64,000 nucleotides of DNA, taken from positions 496,001-560,000 of the forward strand of contig JAITYX010000144.1 in NCBI GenBank assembly GCA_021018815.1. The letters are read 5' to 3'. The position numbers were made by a program, and so were the translations under genes. Below, one piece after another: positions 1 through 12,180 of the stretch. Every line of letters begins with the position of its first letter. Within the stretch, counting starts at the first letter, position 1. Source of the stretch: Talinum fruticosum. Its lineage: Eukaryota > Streptophyta > Magnoliopsida > Caryophyllales > Talinaceae. Below the pieces are notes generated by a model that searched no databases, had not been told where the DNA came from, and saw only the letters and a program-made list of their open reading frames with translations.

Positions 1-841
1 ATGCTGAACCTCGAAATGCTATATGGAAGCGCAAAGTTGATGCTGCATTTCGTCACTGCACGGTATACTGTTGTTCAAGCCATGTCATTTTCTTGTTATG
101 TTAGGAAGGAAATTAGATAGTTTCACCACAGGGTGGGCAATGCTCTGTGTCACGGCATATGGTTACTGGATCAATAATGGTCAGGTCTGTAATGGACCTG
201 CTGGAAATGTAGTGGGTTGGCTCGGGCTATAATCCAATTTCATACTAGGTTGAATTGGTGGGTTCAACAAGCCCTCTTCCTGTTGAACCCTTTTCCCCTT
301 GTAATGACTGTGCTAACTAGTACCTCAAAACGCTTGGTCTGTTGGTATCTAAACCAAGTTCCAACTCAGAGATCCCAACTTCAACTCTTGAGGCACATGT
401 TCTCTATGATTGTGAGCCAGTCAATTTGTCTCCTGTTACCTTTGAGCCTGGTACCTATTTTCCCTTACCAGTCCTCTGAGGGTTCAAGGCGTTTTTTATA
501 GAGGTTGAAGGCGTTTTTTTATAGAGGTTCACAAGGCGTTTTGTTTATGTATTATTTAATAAAAAATTCCCCAAAAAAAAAAAAAAGGAAAGGAAAGAAA
601 AAAATTTACTAATGACTCATTATTCTACTCCCTGATAAAGTTTGCTGACTTGATCTTTGACCCTTTGCAGACAGTGAAACAACTCTTTGATGAGACACTA
701 GGAGTTATTCCTGACTATGTGCTGGATTCACCTGTTGCCAAGGTGCCACTTAGTCGTGGAGATATTTTCGAGAATGTGCATGATCTGATCCCTCCTCCAT
801 ACAAATCAAGGGAGCTCGAGCCGGAGTTGCAATATGCTTAG
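1..841 (+). CDS. 3' end (last two exons) of an unrecognised plant gene
   Basis: Two exons can be joined. The first runs from the window edge to base 62 in the frame that starts at base 3, and ends at a G|GTATAC donor. The second runs from 670, after the acceptor TTTGCAG, to the TAG at 839-841. Both junctions are phase 0, so the frame continues across the 607-base intron and yields about 76 C-terminal residues. The tail is hydrophilic with a proline-rich stretch (LIPPPYKS) and ends ELEPELQYA. There is no membrane segment. I do not recognise the family; the exon assignment rests on splice signals, phase and codon-like composition. The longer open frame at 217-501 lies inside the intron and looks fortuitous. 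The start of the gene lies upstream of the window. Confidence 0.6.
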
Positions 842-2558
842 GTTGCATTTGCATCCAAATTTTGTTGTAGTCTCGTAGATGATATTGTTCGCACAGATTC
901 CACAGTTTGTCATTCTTTGGGATATGGTAAAAATCCCAGTAATAGCATTATAGTTATCTAGAAAATATCATGCAATTACCTTTTTCAATATTGTAGATAT
1001 TCTCGTCTATTGGTTTTGTTCGCATGTTGCCTTAGTGGTAAACATTTCACACTTTCACCCTCTTCTTCGGGGTTCGAATCTTAGGGAAGACAACTTCCTT
1101 ACAAATATGCAAAGGAGTTGGGGTGGGTTGTAAATTTGGGCTTTAAGTTTGGGTTTATAATATCATTCTCAGGTCTTCAAACTGAATTGTGATTACACAT
1201 GATATAGGGACCTAGTTCGATGACCCACATTTATCCTCGTAAAAAAACACACACAAGAATAATACCCCCTTCTTCCCTCCAAACTGTGGAGTTGCCAATT
1301 ACTTTTGTGGGAGCAAGGCTATGTTCAATAGATTTCAATGACGACAACTGAAAAATGGTCAAATATGTCTTGCAATAAGAGGATTTGATTAAGATGTAAA
1401 AAGTCTCTTTTTCAATTGTCAAATATGTTTTGCAATGAGAGGATTTGAGGAGATTATGTAAACAATCTTGTCCTAACTCTATTTAGAAATATTTCGTTAA
1501 ATCCTGCTGTTTTGTTCATGCTATTATTCACACCCTACTTCTCACTCTCACTACTCACAAGAAAACTCTTAGCCACACCCTACTTCTCACTCTCACTTTA
1601 GCTAAATCCTTCGACAAGTTCTTTCCCTCTTGAAATCTCTCAACATACTGTCATATATGACCCCTCCTCATTTCACTTGTTTGACTCTGCTGCGACCATT
1701 AGGTTATCATCTTTGCAGGGCATTTGCAAATTCCTAAATCCAATCTTTCTAATTTAGAGACTCGTCTAATGAGATAGAATAAACATATTTGTAATATTAA
1801 TGTTACATTTAATAATGTGAAAGTGAATATAAGATAATCAACTAAGTGCGTTGAAATAACAATTTTTCCTTAATGGATATAAGATAATCGAGTATTAATA
1901 CATGATAATTGCCTAACTTATATAGGGAATCTAAAGCTATAGTCTTGAGCTACCTTTCTTAATTTTATTTTAATTAGACAACCCTTCTCTTTAAGATTTA
2001 ATTTATGTTGTCATTAGTGAGTATACATGAAAGTTCATGCAAGCAAGGGGTTGTAAAAGTACCTTTATATCTAATGGCACATCTTAATTTGGCAGTGCAA
2101 TTAGTTATCATATAACCCTATTGAAAAACATGTTTAACGGACTAACATGAAAACAATGGGAACATAACTCGTATATATCTTTCATTGATTAATGACTAAC
2201 TAGTTATTTCCCTTAATTTGAATGTGAGTGAAATAGCCTTGAGCTACTTAGTTTCAGAATAATCTCTCTTCCCCCTCCCCTTCGGGGGTGATGAAAAAAA
2301 GGAAATTGTCATTACTTGTAACTTGATTTTTTTCCTAATATTTGATCATCTATTTTACCGTAGTCGAACTACTACCGTCTCATATTAGGGTCGATTTATC
2401 CTATTATATATTTTGTCCATTCATGATAAATAGAAAGTTATGAGTGTGCATAATAATTTGTAATATACTGTGCCAAAAAAAAAAAAAATCAATTGTAATA
2501 AGTCCATATTAGCAAGCTACCAAAAGCTAGGCACCTTTGTGGCCTTTTGTAATCATTT
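842..2558. other. Intergenic DNA between the first two genes
   Basis: Apart from the SINE-like unit this stretch is AT-rich with no convincing exon. The first bases after the stop codon are probably the 3' UTR of the upstream gene. A direct repeat of the kind ACACCCTACTTCTCACTCTC occurs twice at about 1530-1595. A short A run sits at about 2476. No other structure is seen. Confidence 0.6.
1013..1255 (+). repeat. SINE-like unit with Pol III A and B boxes
   Basis: An A-box-like TTGCCTTAGTGGTAAAC at about 1026 is followed 30-40 bases later by a perfect B box, GGTTCGAATC (1071-1080). This is the spacing of tRNA-derived plant SINEs. The unit appears to end near a short A-rich run (CGTAAAAAAAC, about 1238-1248). 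No target-site duplication was identified, so the ends are approximate. It lies just downstream of the first gene. Confidence 0.45.
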
Positions 2559-2590
2559 GTGGGCCGAGCCAATGGTGAAGTGGGCCTCTC
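2559..2590 (+). promoter_or_regulatory. Paired site II (TGGGCC) motifs with a CCAAT box upstream of the second gene
   Basis: TGGGCC occurs at 2560-2565 and again at 2581-2586, with GCCAATGG between them, about 180-200 bases upstream of the ATG at 2763. Paired TGGGCY (site II) motifs are known from promoters of broadly expressed, proliferation-linked plant genes. The role here is inferred from motif and position only. No strong TATA box is visible downstream. Confidence 0.4.
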
Positions 2591-2762
2591 TCTTTGTTCT
2601 CCCCAATGTACTTAACCAACCATTGATAAACACAAAATAAAAATAAAATCCCAAAACCTCTTCCCTCAAAATTCTTCGGATTAACTTCTCATCACTCTCT
2701 CAGCTTCATGAAAAATCCTTTTGAGAATCTTTGATTTGATACTCAGAAAGCCAAATCAACCA

Positions 2763-5700
2763 ATGGAATCTGAAACCCTAGACACTTCTTCGATTTCTTC
2801 ATCGACAAAATCGTCGTCTTGGCCGATTGTTCGTGGTTCCCTCGACGATGCCGTCACTTTTGAGTCATCAATCTCCTCCGCTGATTCCGAATCGGATCAT
2901 ACGTTCGATGTGAGGCGTAAACCCCCTCTCATCCTCCGCCGTCCCTCCCCTGATTCTGGTCCCTGCGAAATCACGAGTAATTCTCGTTAATTTTTTCTTG
3001 AAATGATCATTCATCGGTTATGCTTTTTGCATTTTGTCCGAATTTCATTTGGAAATCGTGAACTAATTGTGTTAGATGTTAGAATCAACGGGTTTTAATA
3101 TGGGCGCTGTTAATAATTTTCTTTGTTTGTGCATGATTTCTGTTCTAGTTTTGTAAGTTTATTTGAATATTTTGGTTTTGCATTTCGTTCGAGTTTTACG
3201 TGGATAATTCAGGATTCCTTAGATTGTATACAAGGATTAATGGGTTTTAATACGGGCACTGTTAGTTATTGTTGTGTGATAATAGCATAATGATTCTTCG
3301 TACTGCAGAATATTTTTAGTGGAATTGTGAATAATTCTGTTGATTTACCTTTCGGAATGGCTCTACTCGTTGGTGTTTTTTACTCATTTTGATTGTTTTT
3401 AGATTGTTGTTTAATATGGCGATGTTGATCAGTTGTTGGATCATGTTCTATGAAGTTTATTAGCCCTTTCACTTGTGTTCAGATTACATGCGTGAATCCA
3501 ATTTCCGTTTGTGGATATGGAAGTTAGCTAAAATCTTAGTCTTTTTGCGAAATTGTGATTCATTGAGCTTTTTTCTTCGTTTGCTTGGGGGAGGGGAAAA
3601 ACAAAGGTAGAGTGAAATATAATGAAACTGATTTTTAGAGATTGTTATGTGCTTGTGGTTTGATAAATGGGTATTTGTATCACTCGAGGATGTCAAAAGG
3701 TCCGAGTGACGCTACTGAATAGTAGGTCCCCTTTAGATTGACACACCTTCTTGGCAAGGAGGAGCTTTTTCCTGTTTTTAAGAAACAATCGAAAATACCT
3801 GATGGCAAAAATTAGTCATAGAATCTTTGAGAATGGTGAAGATTGCAGAAAGCAAAGGCAAAGGGAAGCTAAGTTCAATGTAGTAAATCATTGGATTGAT
3901 ATATTGCACGGTGAATTGACCGAGCAACCTTTTTGTGTGTTGTATTCTTTCACAGGAAAAAAAAAGAACATCTTTTATGCTCGTGAGGAGTATCAAATAT
4001 AGAAGTGATTGGTTTCCTTTTTATATTGTTGGCTTGCTGTAAATCTGTCTTCTCTTGAACTGCATGAGGCAAGAAATGCCTTGATGTAGCTGGTGTTTCC
4101 CCCTTTTATAAAGATGTCTCATGAGAATATTCTTGACTATCACACTGTCTAGGTGGGTTTGTGGTGATCTTCTGCTATATGTGATTTAGCATAAACTCTA
4201 TCATCTACTTTATGAGAAACTATGTACCCTTTGAAATTGTTCTATGGAACCTTCACATGTTTAAAGCCTTCATTAGAGTCACTGCAAATAGCTTGTTGTC
4301 CAATCTTCTTGTCAACTAGTGTATATGTGGTCCACTGTAGTGTTTTCTTTAGAAGTTACTATCATTGTCCTAATGTCTTTTTTCTACAGTTGACCTTGCA
4401 CATCAACATGAAGTCAGGCAGGTGTATGTTCGAAGTACAGCTAGAGTCTATGAGATATACTATGCAGCTGATGAGAAGGGTGGAAATGAATACCTTTGTA
4501 CTGTTCGCTGTGGTCTGGCTTCTCAAAATGATGAGCCAATGCAATTGTCTGATGCTATTGGATCTATGCCTGCTGGCTCCAACAGACGCCGGGAAGAAGG
4601 GCATTCTGGAACTGAAAATGGAAGCAGCATCAATGAAGATGGCTGGGTGGATGTGGATCCCTCTGGGTTTGATGATGGAGACCGTCCTCTGTCAAACAAA
4701 CATGAGAGTTGCTCAGAAAAAGGCAATAAGGTATGATAGACTTTTTATATCATTTGTTGTTCACACCAAGACAATGTATAACCACTATTCTTGATTGGTC
4801 ATTGTGGGGAGAAGTTTAATTTTTCATGACTGTGTTGATGCTGTATTTTCCCTCCATCTTTTCGCCTCATCTCTTCTTCCTTTTTGCTGCTTAAATTTGA
4901 TTGCCATTCAAAACACTCTGCGGGCATTACAGGCACATTATGTACATGAGTGTGTCTCTCCCTTTTTTTTTTTTTTTTCCTTTCAGGCCATCCCAAGGAG
5001 AGCGGGGGGTTGTTCCGGACCATAAAATTTCTGCATAATTCCAGAAGATAAAAGCTTGCTGCGGCGAAATAGTCAGGCCTAAAAGGAAAAAACAATCCAA
5101 GAACTTAGGGCCTCACTATTTTCCCGTCACCTTTATTAAAAGTGATGGAAAGGCTAGAGGGCTGCTTGTGTGATCTAGGTCTGTCCATTGAGGATGATTC
5201 TCCAAAAACCTTGTCAGCCAGCTCACAATATAAATGCATAAAGGCTCCAGAATACTTAGGGTAGGTCAATAAATCAATTTTAAAGGCTGTTTCTGTAAGT
5301 ATCACTGCGCTTTCTGGCATAGTATTGTGTGGTAGGATTATTATGATTTTCTTATTTTTCCAGTGAAAAATGTTGCTCCTAAATCTTAACTGATTGAATT
5401 TTACAGGATCATTTTGAGGCCACTGCAGAGATTTCTGATGTTGATCCTGTCATGTCTGTGACACTTCGTTTGCTGTCTATTCAGAGTGGAGATTATGTGT
5501 ATATCGATGAAGTTTATATTTATGCTGATCCTGTTATATCAGAGTACACAGATGCTTCTTCCAAAATGCCAGAAAGCGCATCTGGAAGTGCTCTGATGTC
5601 AATGCTAGTTCCTACACTTTTGCAGCTGTCAAAATCTCGAACAAACCAAATGCAACAAAGAAGTGATTCTGCTGCAACAGAAAAAGGAAGAGCCTAGATG

Positions 5701-7425
5701 CTGAGCATAAATCAACTAGTGCGGCAATTATTTCTGGTGTGTGTCAGTCAGAAAGAATACCTAGTTCTGAGATTCATAGTGCATCTGTTCACATGTCCCA
5801 GCCAGAGGTTCTGTTGCAAACACTAGATCGCGAAAACAGGCCTTATTCTACTGGTGGAGAGAATAGATTTTCTTGCAGTCACATAGAGAGAACTCTGGAT
5901 GAGCTTGTTTCCCGAATATCAAGAATTGAACACTTCTGTTTGAGGTTCGAAGAAAACATGCTAAAGCCCATTAGCAGCATGGAGGCCAGGCTTGAAAAGG
6001 TGGAGAAGCAGTTGGAGTCATATTTTAAGACTCCACAGTCTTGTAGGACAGGATGCTGTAGAATTTCTGCTCCTGAATTTTCTTGCCATGATTCTGAGTC
6101 CAATTCCACCTGGATAAATGGAAGCGATTGTCATGAAAGTACAAAATCAGATACAGTGAAGAATGATGATTGTTGTCATGAAGAAATATCAGTCCCACCC
6201 TCAGAATCTTCTTCATCTGCTAATGCTGTCCAAAACTCTGACATGCCAGATTTAGTTAAGAATGATGATTGTTGTCCTGAAGTTGTTTCAGTCCCACCCT
6301 TAGAAGCATCTTCATTTGCTAATGGTGTTCAACCTTCTGATGTGCCTCTATCTACCAATGTTTCTCAGTTGCATCCAAGTCTAGTTGTCACTGCACCAGA
6401 TTTTTCATCTATTGATGACGAGGAAGAGAATGATATGATTGAAGCTGCAAAGGACTCACCAAAAGGCAGCTTGAAGAAGCCGTTGTCAGTTGATGATGCT
6501 TTAGCTTCTGCACTTGCTGGATTTTTAGCTTCGGCTTTAACTGATCCTTCAAAATGTAGTCTTATGGTTGAAGAAGCTGCAGAATCCCCTACTGAAGGAA
6601 GAAGTGTCAACAATTCTTCATTGGCTGTAGTCAAATATGTTGAGCCAGCAGTCCCTTCAGGTAATGTTAATGAAAGTAATGAACCTGTTAGTGTTTCCCA
6701 CAAAGCAGCTGCTCTGACAGAGGTGGTAGAATCTATTGATGCTGACAACAGTTGTGAGGAAACAACCAGAGGTGTTGGACTTTATCACCTTTCTGAAGAG
6801 GCGGGTAGAAAGGAGCCTGTTGGTAGCTCTTTTCATAGTCTATCTAATGTTGACAAAGATAATACGGAAGGAAATGGTTCGAGCATAGAACTTGGGTCTG
6901 TTGGAGCTGTTAGTGCGATAAGTCAAGTTATGGTTTCTGATTGCTCCGAGACCCCAGCTGTTTTAAATATCATTCTGTCAAATGATCAGACTGTGAGTGC
7001 ATTGGAACTACCTGGAGACAACACCGATTCTTCTTCTAGGGAAGAGGTTGTAAAAGAGGATCCTGATGTACTGCAGAACATTTTGGGGTTACCCATCCCT
7101 GCAACAGTGGATTTTGAGATTCCGATACTTGATGTTAAGTTCTTGTCTCCAGAGAACTCCCTGCAAAGTCTCCTCTTGAAGCTCTTTTGGTTGGCATGCC
7201 TGAATCTCGTAATGAAATTCTTTGTGTCAGAGAAGACAACAAGCGTTCATCAAGTGAGCAAACTGATTTGGTTGTAATTGAGGGTGGGGACTCAGCAACT
7301 TGTGAAACTTTTAACAATCGGTTTTTTTAAATAACTATGACTCCTGCTTGCCTTCAGATGCAGAGGAAACGAAGCAGGATCCTTATAACTGTAGCAACCA
7401 CGATACGTTCGCTAGTCTTATATGA
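2763..7425 (+). CDS. Plant protein of unknown function, three exons, frame broken three times
   Basis: Exons 2763-2976, 4390-4730 and 5407-7425 join with consistent phases (donor A|GTAATT, acceptor CTACAG|TT; donor AAG|GTATG, acceptor TTACAG|GAT). The product is about 860 residues. It has a Ser-rich N-terminus (MESETLDTSS), then a beta-rich region over exons 2 and early 3 (VRQVYVRSTARVYEIYY; SVTLRLLSIQ) that resembles a beta-sandwich. Next come a coiled coil near LDELVSRISRIEHF and a long Ser/Glu-rich, probably disordered part containing ALASALAGFLASAL. The tail DTFASLI ends at TGA 7423-7425. I do not recognise the family. The frame shifts at about 5681-5694, 7165-7175 and 7322-7328. Each shift equals one missing base, and two fall in A5 or T7 runs. 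The start at 2763 is the first ATG of exon 1; the frame is open upstream but has no ATG. It is either a live gene with consensus errors or a recent pseudogene. Confidence 0.7.
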
Positions 7426-10400
7426 CATCTGTGTATTGTTGAAATAGTCTGTAAATAGATTTTGAACTAATGATATCCAGAGATAGATGTTACGTTCTCT
7501 TCTTCTCACTTTCTTGCATTCTGTTTGTTTCTCAGCATTCATTTTCGTGTCCGGTCTATGGGATTGAGCTCTGATATTCTTCTTTTTTGTCTTTTGTTTT
7601 TGTTTGGTCAGAAATGACATCTAGAACTATATTGTTTTGAGCATAGAATAGTTTGGTGGAACAGGCAGTAGACACCCCGATAATGGTACGAACAGATGAG
7701 TAGATGGAGGGAGCTTTTTCCACATTGTGGAGATGCTGGTCTCTTAAATTTGTTTAACTATGCTTGCCAAGGCTTAGCCTTATCTCCATACTTCTGTTCC
7801 TTATTTCCTTCTCAGAAATACTGGTTTGTTTTGCATCATTTTGTGCCAGTTAGTAGCAGATGCCTTTATCGTCAGAGCATGTTCTTGAAACTGCTCTCCA
7901 TGATATACTGAATTAGCATTTCCTTTATCAAGAATCTAGAAAACAAAGAATTGATCTTTTCCTGAATTCTAAGTCCCAACATGTTTGATATTGCTGTTTG
8001 TGACTTCATCTCTACATTCTGTTGTTTTGCTCGCATTTAAATATGACTTCCGAGTCTGATAGATTGTGACATTATCGTACTATAATAAGGCCCGTTCTTA
8101 GAATTGGATAGAGTAGAGAAGTTGGAGTAATATTGTTTGATTATTCTGCCATGATTTTCCCCAGGTTATTACTTCCCACAAAGTGGCGACAGAGAAAGCT
8201 AGTAACTAGGCAATTTTTGTAGGTAGCCTCTTGTCATGCATTATATCTGTCCTAACGTTTAATTTGTGGTGTTGGCATCAGCAGCTTTATATTCGCTCTA
8301 AATCTCAGTGGGAGTGAGACTCTGACAGTTGACTTTCCCATTACTGCCAAGGAGAGCTGAAAAGTACTGATGCATTGAATCTCTGCTTACAAGTTTGATG
8401 TGGGCATGAGGAGTATCAAATTTTCTTTAACTTCGTTTCTATAAAAACCAAAATCAAAAAAATACTTTATTTATTATCTTTTATAACAGATGCAGTCAAC
8501 TGAGTGGGTTGGGCTGGAAACTGCCATTGCTGGTAAGTTTCCTTTTTCCTTTTCTTTAAATTTTTCTTTTGGTTGATAATCCATTTTAATTAGACCTGAA
8601 CTACTGTTGTTCCATAGGGGATAGAGCTCACCCATCACAGATTGTCTCCATTCAAAATATTCGAACTTGAGACATTGTTTAAGAGGAACAAATGCCAAAA
8701 CACTTGAAACAAGCAGTGTCGGTTGTTGCTTGCTGGTAGTTTATTGTGCTTATGGAAATTGCCTTTCTATATTGTTTATCATTTATTGTGCCCACCTTTG
8801 AACTTGAACTCAGGTGACAAGTATATGATAAAGATATATGTATTTATACGTCATTTTTCTGAAAGGTTTTGCATGCTTCTAGTCTGAAATCAGATGTCTA
8901 CTATCTATATCCATGTGAGTATGTTTCGTATGTGACATTGGTACTTGAGGTCAACTTCATAGAGTTTGGGCTACCTAGGCATCATAGAAATTTAGAAGCG
9001 ATTTACTGCCATGTTTTCTCCTTCAATGGCATGACCGATGTGGCCCTCACATTTGCTTCTGCGATGAGAGCTCAAAATTGTGATATCATACATCAGAATG
9101 ATGCGGTTTATGTAATTTTTACTAAATTTGACATATTTACTGTACACCATATCCATCATCCATGCATCAGTAAGCTAGGCACTTCTGTGCCTTAGGTAGA
9201 TGCATGCACATATTGAATGTTGATCCGCCAGCATTAATTGAAGCATTCTTCCATGTCAACTTATTCTCATTGTATTTGCTCATCAAAATTCTCTGTGAAC
9301 TTGGGTTAATGATAGTGTTGGGGTTTTTGGAGTTTTGGCCTTTGTCTTTCAAACCTTCTTCACTGCTGAGCTTCAGCATGGGGCCATGGACCATGCTCAA
9401 TAGCTCTACTTGTTTTATATCGTTCAATGACCCAATGATCTTATTGTTTTATCTGAGCTTTTGCCTCTTGGTGTCTGGTCTTACTTGGAGGACATTTACA
9501 TAGGGAAATGGCAACCTATACCTGATTATCTGTCCTGAATGATCCAAACCAAGGCTCTATGTGGATCTAAAATAAAGCAGCGCTACCCAAATGGAACTGA
9601 CTGGAAATTCGTTTAACAAACCTTGATCGCTTTTGTTGACAAGTTGATCAAAAAGGTGATTGCAGATCCTAATTTGGTCTGAACCGCAACTATTGTTGAC
9701 CTGAGTCCAATATGAAATTAACTTAACCAATACCTACGTGAATGACCTGTTCGACCAGACTCGGTACAGTTGAAGTTACTGTGAATGATGGCTTCTTTAA
9801 AAGCTTCTCGGTCTGTACACTGCAGAGAGCCATTGATCTGTGCACCGTTCTAATTTCATATGCTTATGTCACAAAAGCAAACAACGAAAGGAATTTGCAG
9901 ACACTTGTTGCTTAAATAGGACGTTACAGTTGAGAATGATATTTGATTAGGAGAAGGTAAGTTCTGATTGGACAAGACGGTAGGATGCATAAGCATAAGG
10001 ATGATTTTCCATCCACTGGTGAGATGTTGCCCAGTACAAAAGATTAGACTTTGAAAATGCATGTAAAAAGAGTTACTTATTCCACTGAAATTGTACAGCT
10101 TGAGGAGATTCTAAGCCTTAATCTTTAGCATCTACTATTTGATAGCAAACAAGAGTGGCTAAATGGTGATGGGCCATATTTTCTGCATGAAAAGCATGCA
10201 CCAATATGCCCTAAAGATTGCAATTAGAACAAATTCACCAAAATACGCACTAAGAAGTTGGATAAGATCGTTTTCTTCTTATCCTGTCAAACCCTTTGTT
10301 AGGAGAATAAATTACGTGTCACTCTCAACCCTTTTAGCCCTTTGACATTGTCAATAATGCAATCCACTTACAAGCAGACAGATTATGTGAATGCACGGAG

Positions 10401-10595
10401 AGGCAAAGGAAGGTGCACACTTCCCTTTCCACTGATGTGATTGAGCGGGCCATAACCAGATGTACTAATGAATGGTTGTCAGCTTAGGAATGGCATATTT
10501 TCTTCCACTTCATGGATGAATTTTTGCTCATCTATTGTTTCACTTCTCTAGAGTACTACACAACTAAGATAAGTTCACATACGGATGAGTTGGCA
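7426..10595. other. Intergenic DNA between two convergent genes
   Basis: The stretch separates the 3' ends of the plus-strand gene of unknown function and the minus-strand LOG gene. It has no exon-like frame with splice support; the short open frames are of ordinary chance length. A weak B-box-like AAGTTCGAATATTTT on the minus strand at about 8655-8670 hints at an old SINE, but no A box was found. Nothing else is seen. Confidence 0.55.
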
Positions 10596-12180
10596 TTAGT
10601 TGATTCGTCCGTTGTCTAATAATTGGTTAGTTTCCCAGCTTTGTCTGGGTGCAACCCTATCATGTGCGGGCGCATACTCCTGCAAAAATCGTACAAGTAA
10701 AGAAGACAAATCATTCCTTGTTCTTCTTACACTCAGTTCAAATAATGTAGTCCTTCTGGAACTTTTGTTTTCTGAGAGAAACAAAAAAAGAGGAAAATGT
10801 ACCTCCATCTTTGTCAGCAGTTCTTCTGCTGTATCCCCTAAAATCACTATGCTCCTTGCAGAATCATCAATGAATCCTTCTTCGACTCCTTTATCAAATA
10901 ATGCAAGCAAGCTGTTGAAGTACCCGCCAACATTCAACAATCCGACCTGTTTCCCGATGACAACATCAGAAGAAACAAATGTATCAAATGATACCGTAGT
11001 CCCAAAGACAACCCCCTCTGAATCCCCAGAACCACCTCTATTTTCACCGGTCCCCCATGCCCAAAAAAATATTGCTTTATCATGTGTCCTGGGACTACAA
11101 TATTGGGGGAGGGAGTTTGGGACAAAAAGAATGGAGCTGTAGAGTGGTAAAAGTTCTCACTGGTTTTTCATGAATCCCTAACTGGGACCATGTTATCACT
11201 TCTAATAATTCTTCCATGGTTCCATAACCTCCTGGAAAACAAGTCTAAATTACAAGAAAGTGGGGGAATAAATTCAGATTAAAATGTGCTTTAAGGATTG
11301 AATGCTTACCTGGGAGAGCAATAAAAGCATCAGCATTTTTTCCATTTCTGACTTCCTCTGATGCATATCTGCAACAATCTTCACTTGTCCATACGTCTCT
11401 CCTACTATCTGGGGAGAATATTTATAGTAAGACCTTATTAAAACTAGTGCACCATGAGTTTGAGAATGGTATATATTCTACCTCATGTGGCAGGAGTGGT
11501 CTAGGAATCACACTGTAAAAAAGAAAGCACAAAGACAGCACTATCAAACCAGAATCTTGGAAAATTTACAAGATTAACTAGTGTGAGAACTATCTTCTCT
11601 ACCCTTCATCCTCATTTAGGTTCCGCTTGGGTTCATGATTGCTTTTATCTGCATCATTCTTTTGGAGAAAATATGTCATTTCTAACTTTCGGAAACAACT
11701 AAAGCTTGTCATTTGTTGGTGATGACTCAAAAACGAATGCCAAACGTGTTTTTAATGACAGTCAAAAAGCAAAACCAAACGGAGCATAAATAAACCAGTT
11801 AACCGATAACCAGGGACAGAAGACATACCCGAGAACATGGCGACTACCTTGAAATACAGTTTTAGAGATGATTCCCATTAGACCTACACTTCCTCCTCCG
11901 TACACCAAATCGACCTCCCTTTCAACCTGAAAAGGCAAACCAACTTCAGAGTTATGACACAAAAACTTGATGAATAACCCATGAAAAACAAGCAAGCAAA
12001 ACACTTGATGTATATCATCTCAATCCATTTTTTGGGTGAAAATACCAGCACTTTGCCAAGCTCAAGAGCGGCATCACCGTATATGGGTTTGTAACCAGCT
12101 CTGCTCCCACAGAATACACAAATCCTCTTAAATCTTCTCTTCTTCTGACTTGTTGATGCTGACGCTTCTTTTTCCTCCAT
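10596..12180 (-). CDS. LOG: Cytokinin riboside 5'-monophosphate phosphoribohydrolase (LOG family)
   Basis: LOG enzymes release free cytokinin bases from cytokinin nucleotides in one step in the cytosol. Seven minus-strand exons: 12180-12046, 11926-11829, 11512-11482, 11408-11310, 11231-11161, 10946-10803 and 10679-10596. All have GT donors and AG acceptors with matching phases. The product is 220 residues, the usual LOG length. Family landmarks are KRICVFCGS near residue 20, [12 protein letters not shown] near 53, and the signature PGGYGTMEE in exons 4-5 with the catalytic-loop Arg/Glu context upstream (MHQRKSEM). A variable basic and Ser-rich N-terminus ([10 protein letters not shown]) precedes the fold. 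Exon 4 is 99 bases and needs 100: the A run (T6 on +, 11336-11341) is one base short, so the literal sequence is frameshifted just before the PGGxGT motif. Paralogue number within the family cannot be set. Confidence 0.93.

Noticed and set aside
217..501. 94-residue open frame on the plus strand
   Set aside because: It lies inside the phase-0 intron joining 62 to 670, starts without an ATG and has no domain; it is chance.
3751..4002. 83-residue frame in the first intron of the gene at 2763
   Set aside because: Splicing directly from 2976 to 4390 restores a good frame and phase; the intronic frame has no splice support.
4950..5020. T-rich tract considered as a CRISPR, terminator or splice oddity
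   Set aside because: It is an ordinary intronic poly-T in a plant gene. No CRISPR-like array exists anywhere in the window.
5650..5700. An 18-base GT-AG segment (about 5662-5679) as a mini-intron that would explain the frame change
   Set aside because: Far too short for a plant spliceosomal intron, and its length is a multiple of three, so it would not repair the frame.
10600..11142. 180-residue plus-strand frame
   Set aside because: It is antisense to LOG exons 5-7, whose minus-strand splicing and family motifs are clear.
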